7,315 nucleotides of DNA from Alphaproteobacteria bacterium. GTDB taxonomy: Bacteria; Pseudomonadota; Alphaproteobacteria; Thalassobaculales; Thalassobaculaceae. Under the pieces are notes generated by a model. The model was not told where the DNA came from. It made no database searches and saw only the letters and a list, made by a program, of their open reading frames with translations. The DNA lies in contig JAPKDN010000156.1 in assembly GCA_028822575.1 (NCBI GenBank), positions 1 to 7,315 on the forward strand. Reading direction: 5' to 3'. This document shows positions 5,675-7,315 of this stretch, piece by piece. Position 1 is the first letter of the stretch. Each line of letters starts with the position of its first letter. The translations under genes and the position numbers were made by a program.

Positions 5675-6175
5675 GCCAGGTGATCTCGCACTCCGTGAAA
5701 CGACCCTATGGCCCGGCTCTCATAGCCCATTGCTGGAAGTGTCCCTGGGCGACGCTTTATCCGCCGGCGTGACACCTCGACGGGGTCAAACGGTGCCCCG
5801 CACCGGCAAGGTGGGGGGCACGCCTGGGCAAGCTGTATGACGTCACCATCACCACCGAGGCCCTGGAGCCTATTCGCCAGGGCCTGACCAAGCACTTCGG
5901 CGCTGGTCGCTAAGGACATCTCCACCCAATTGCGGCTGCGTCACGATCATGGTTCAAACGCCATGTCCAACGACTTCCAGAAGGAGATCGCCTTTCTGGG
6001 CATCAAGGCATCGTCGTCCTTCGTGCGTGAACCCGGAGGCACTAGCGTCGCCAAGCGCTTTATCTGCCCTCTTAAGGAGCATCTGCTTTGGGTCCGGGAC
6101 TCCGGGACCATCGAGAAACTTCGCCTAGCGCAGATCGACTCCGCCCGCTGGTATTAAGACAACTGGCTGGTCGCA
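5671..6175 (+). pseudogene. IS3-family transposase orfB (DDE integrase) remnant, frameshifted and internally deleted
   Basis: The reading begins at 5671 with VSQVISHSVKRPYGPAL, matching the OrfB N-terminus but with GTA where a start codon is expected. Homology changes frame near 5770 (TGA at 5770-5772; the next frame reads VTPRRGQTV). After an internal deletion it resumes as VTITTE joined directly to ALEPIRQGLTKHFG, so most of the region carrying the first catalytic Asp is missing. A further frameshift near 5900 leads into LRHDHGSNAMSNDFQKEIAFLGI, SSFVREPGG and HLLWVRDSGTIEKLRLA (to about 6157). The second Asp (in HDHGS) is present, but the catalytic Glu of the usual GCAERFI motif is Lys (SVAKRFI). 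A TAA at 6155-6157 interrupts just before DNWLVA, the last recognisable piece. The element cannot transpose on its own. Confidence 0.85.
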
Positions 6176-6630
6176 TGACATAGATACAAAAACCCAACCA
6201 AGATCAGGGAAAACCAGATCACAACATGTGCGCAGGCCGCATGAACAAATACGCAGCCACTTGTCACATAAATGGGATGCAGTGCACGCACCTCCTGACA
6301 CCACCAACAGTCTTCTGCTCGCAGAGCGCCGCCTAAGAGTTTCCACCAACTACTCAAAACCACCCGAACGCGAAGGGGCCCAGTTCAATTCCAAATTCTA
6401 ATATATCCTAGAAACGCGTTCCCGGCCGATCGCGCTCCTGGGTCTCTTTATAAATTGGAATCTATTATTCGGGATCAAAAGACGGTCAACGCTATCGAAA
6501 ACAGCGACGCTCACCGGCAAGGCCAACACCGCTGTCTCAAGCGCCGTCGTCCAAACCTTGTCGTAGCGCGCGGTTACCATGTTCCGCGAACGACGCTCCT
6601 GGGCTCCCTATTTGTTCATTTAGGCTGAGG
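6176..6630. other. Unassigned 455-nt stretch between IS relic and acyl-CoA dehydrogenase gene
   Basis: No supported gene, RNA or terminator is visible. The short frames on both strands lack ribosome binding sites and family resemblance. The only structure noted is an imperfect direct repeat near 6433 and 6594. No clear right-hand inverted end of the insertion sequence could be placed. Confidence 0.5.
6433..6603. repeat. Imperfect direct repeat, two copies sharing CGCTCCTGGG
   Basis: CGCTCCTGGG occurs at 6433-6442 and 6594-6603, 161 bp apart, each followed by a CT-rich then AT-rich stretch and preceded by a GTTCC-containing segment. The similarity extends weakly to about 30 bp with gaps. It could be a small duplication or a chance match. 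Confidence 0.3.
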
Positions 6631-7315
6631 TCAAACCCCGTCCACGAGATACCGTCCGATGATATTTCGCTGGATTTGTTGGGTTCCTTCGACGATCTGC
6701 AGCACCTTGGCGTCTCGAAAGTAACGGTTGATCGGATAATCGCCCGAGATCCCAGCCGCGCCAAACAACTGAACCGCGTCGGTGGCGACCTTCATCGCGG
6801 TGTCGCTGGCGTGGCATTTGGCAACCGCGGCCTGCATCGCCAAAGGTTTTCCCGTCACCCCAGCATCGGCTGCCGCCGCGCATTTGTAAACGAGGCCGCG
6901 CGCTGCCTCTGTCTGGATATGCATATCTGCGAGCATCCAGCGGATACCTTGGAAATCCACGACGGATTGCCCAAATGCCTCGCGCTCTCGAACGAAGGCA
7001 AGGGCATGATCATAAGCCCCTTGCGCCAATCCAACACCACGCGCGCCAATAATAGGGCGGGATATATTGAAAGCCTCCATAACCGCACGAAACCCGCCCC
7101 CTCGCTCACCAAGCATGGCGTCGGCTGGCACGAAAGCATCGTCGAAGAATAACGGGCACGAGGGCACACCGCGCGCGCCCATCTTCTTTTCCGGTAGGCC
7201 TATGGTGAGGCCCGGTGTGCCCCGCTCGACGATGAAGAAGTTGATTTGACCTCGAGCTTCCCCTTCGCCGGTCCGCGCGGCGACGACGATAAAGTCCGCG
7301 ACCGAGGAATTCGTG
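6631..7315 (-). CDS. Acyl-CoA dehydrogenase, C-terminal part (5' end outside window)
   Basis: The frame enters at the right edge with TNSSVADFIVVAARTG and stays open to the TGA at 6631-6633, giving 227 visible residues; the N-terminal domain is outside the window. Counting from the Met at 7182, the middle beta-domain continues with GARGVPSCPLFFDDAFVPAD (2-21). The C-terminal helical domain has FNISRPIIGARGVGLAQGAYDHA (38-60), REREAFGQ (65-72), DFQGIRWMLADM (76-87) and QLFGAAGISGDYPINRYFRDAKV (138-160), then VEGTQQIQRNIIGRYLV (164-180). E165 is in the IYEGT-type position that carries the catalytic base in MCAD-like enzymes, and the FAD-contacting GG-like and RDAK elements are normal. The enzyme oxidises an acyl-CoA to a 2-enoyl-CoA with FAD and passes electrons to ETF. 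Chain length and substrate cannot be told. No linked gene is visible downstream, only the IS-relic region. Confidence 0.93.
   Translation of the reverse strand, partial: TNSSVADFIVVAARTGEGEARGQINFFIVERGTPGLTIGLPEKKMGARGVPSCPLFFDDAFVPADAMLGERGGGFRAVMEAFNISRPIIGARGVGLAQGAYDHALAFVREREAFGQSVVDFQGIRWMLADMHIQTEAARGLVYKCAAAADAGVTGKPLAMQAAVAKCHASDTAMKVATDAVQLFGAAGISGDYPINRYFRDAKVLQIVEGTQQIQRNIIGRYLVDGV

Noticed and set aside
6154..6363. Hydrophobic minus-strand open frame of 69 codons
   Set aside because: It has no ribosome binding site or recognisable family, its composition is irregular, and it overlaps the end of the IS relic.
6387..6463. ATTCCAA / TTGGAAT inverted match in the unassigned stretch
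   Set aside because: The arms are 7 bp and more than 50 bp apart in AT-rich sequence, which is easily chance.
1..7315. CRISPR array, tRNA/rRNA, riboswitch, defence system or prophage genes
   Set aside because: No regularly spaced repeats, RNA gene landmarks or relevant protein families were seen anywhere in the window.

Overview
The window reads as moderately GC-rich proteobacterial chromosome, tentatively an alphaproteobacterium. Support for that is the dense catabolic gene content, the SD-led (AGGAGG-like) starts and an IS3-type transposase relic of a sort common in alphaproteobacteria. No RNA gene or other taxonomic marker is present, so the assignment is weak.

Layout. From the left edge, on the minus strand, lie the 5' part of a TauD/TfdA-type Fe(II)/2-oxoglutarate enzyme (1-389) and, 27 nt upstream of it, a classical short-chain dehydrogenase (417-1184); the two look like one operon. 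Still on the minus strand follow a tandem universal stress protein (1308-2123), a Tat-exported DUF547 lipoprotein candidate (2238-3122) and a 2-keto-4-pentenoate hydratase/FAH-superfamily enzyme (3142-3933). A 125-nt divergent control region with a tandem 8-bp repeat separates the hydratase from a second, complete TauD/TfdA dioxygenase on the plus strand (4059-4946). The stretch 4947-6630 holds no intact gene. It carries possible minus-strand remnants, a heavily decayed IS3-family orfA/orfB pair (about 5465-6175) and 455 nt of unassigned sequence. At the right edge the C-terminal part of an acyl-CoA dehydrogenase (6631 to beyond 7315) runs in from outside on the minus strand.

Function. Two TfdA-like oxygenases, a dehydrogenase, an enoyl-acid hydratase-type enzyme and an acyl-CoA dehydrogenase together suggest catabolism of an organic acid, for example an ether-linked, aromatic-derived or branched carboxylate. 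The substrate cannot be read from the sequence. The most notable observation is in the left-edge TauD/TfdA protein: the HxD iron-binding motif reads His-Thr-Gly (H114-T115-G116) in an otherwise intact frame. Loss of that carboxylate is the signature of Fe/2-oxoglutarate halogenases, although here it could also mean a non-catalytic variant or a base error.
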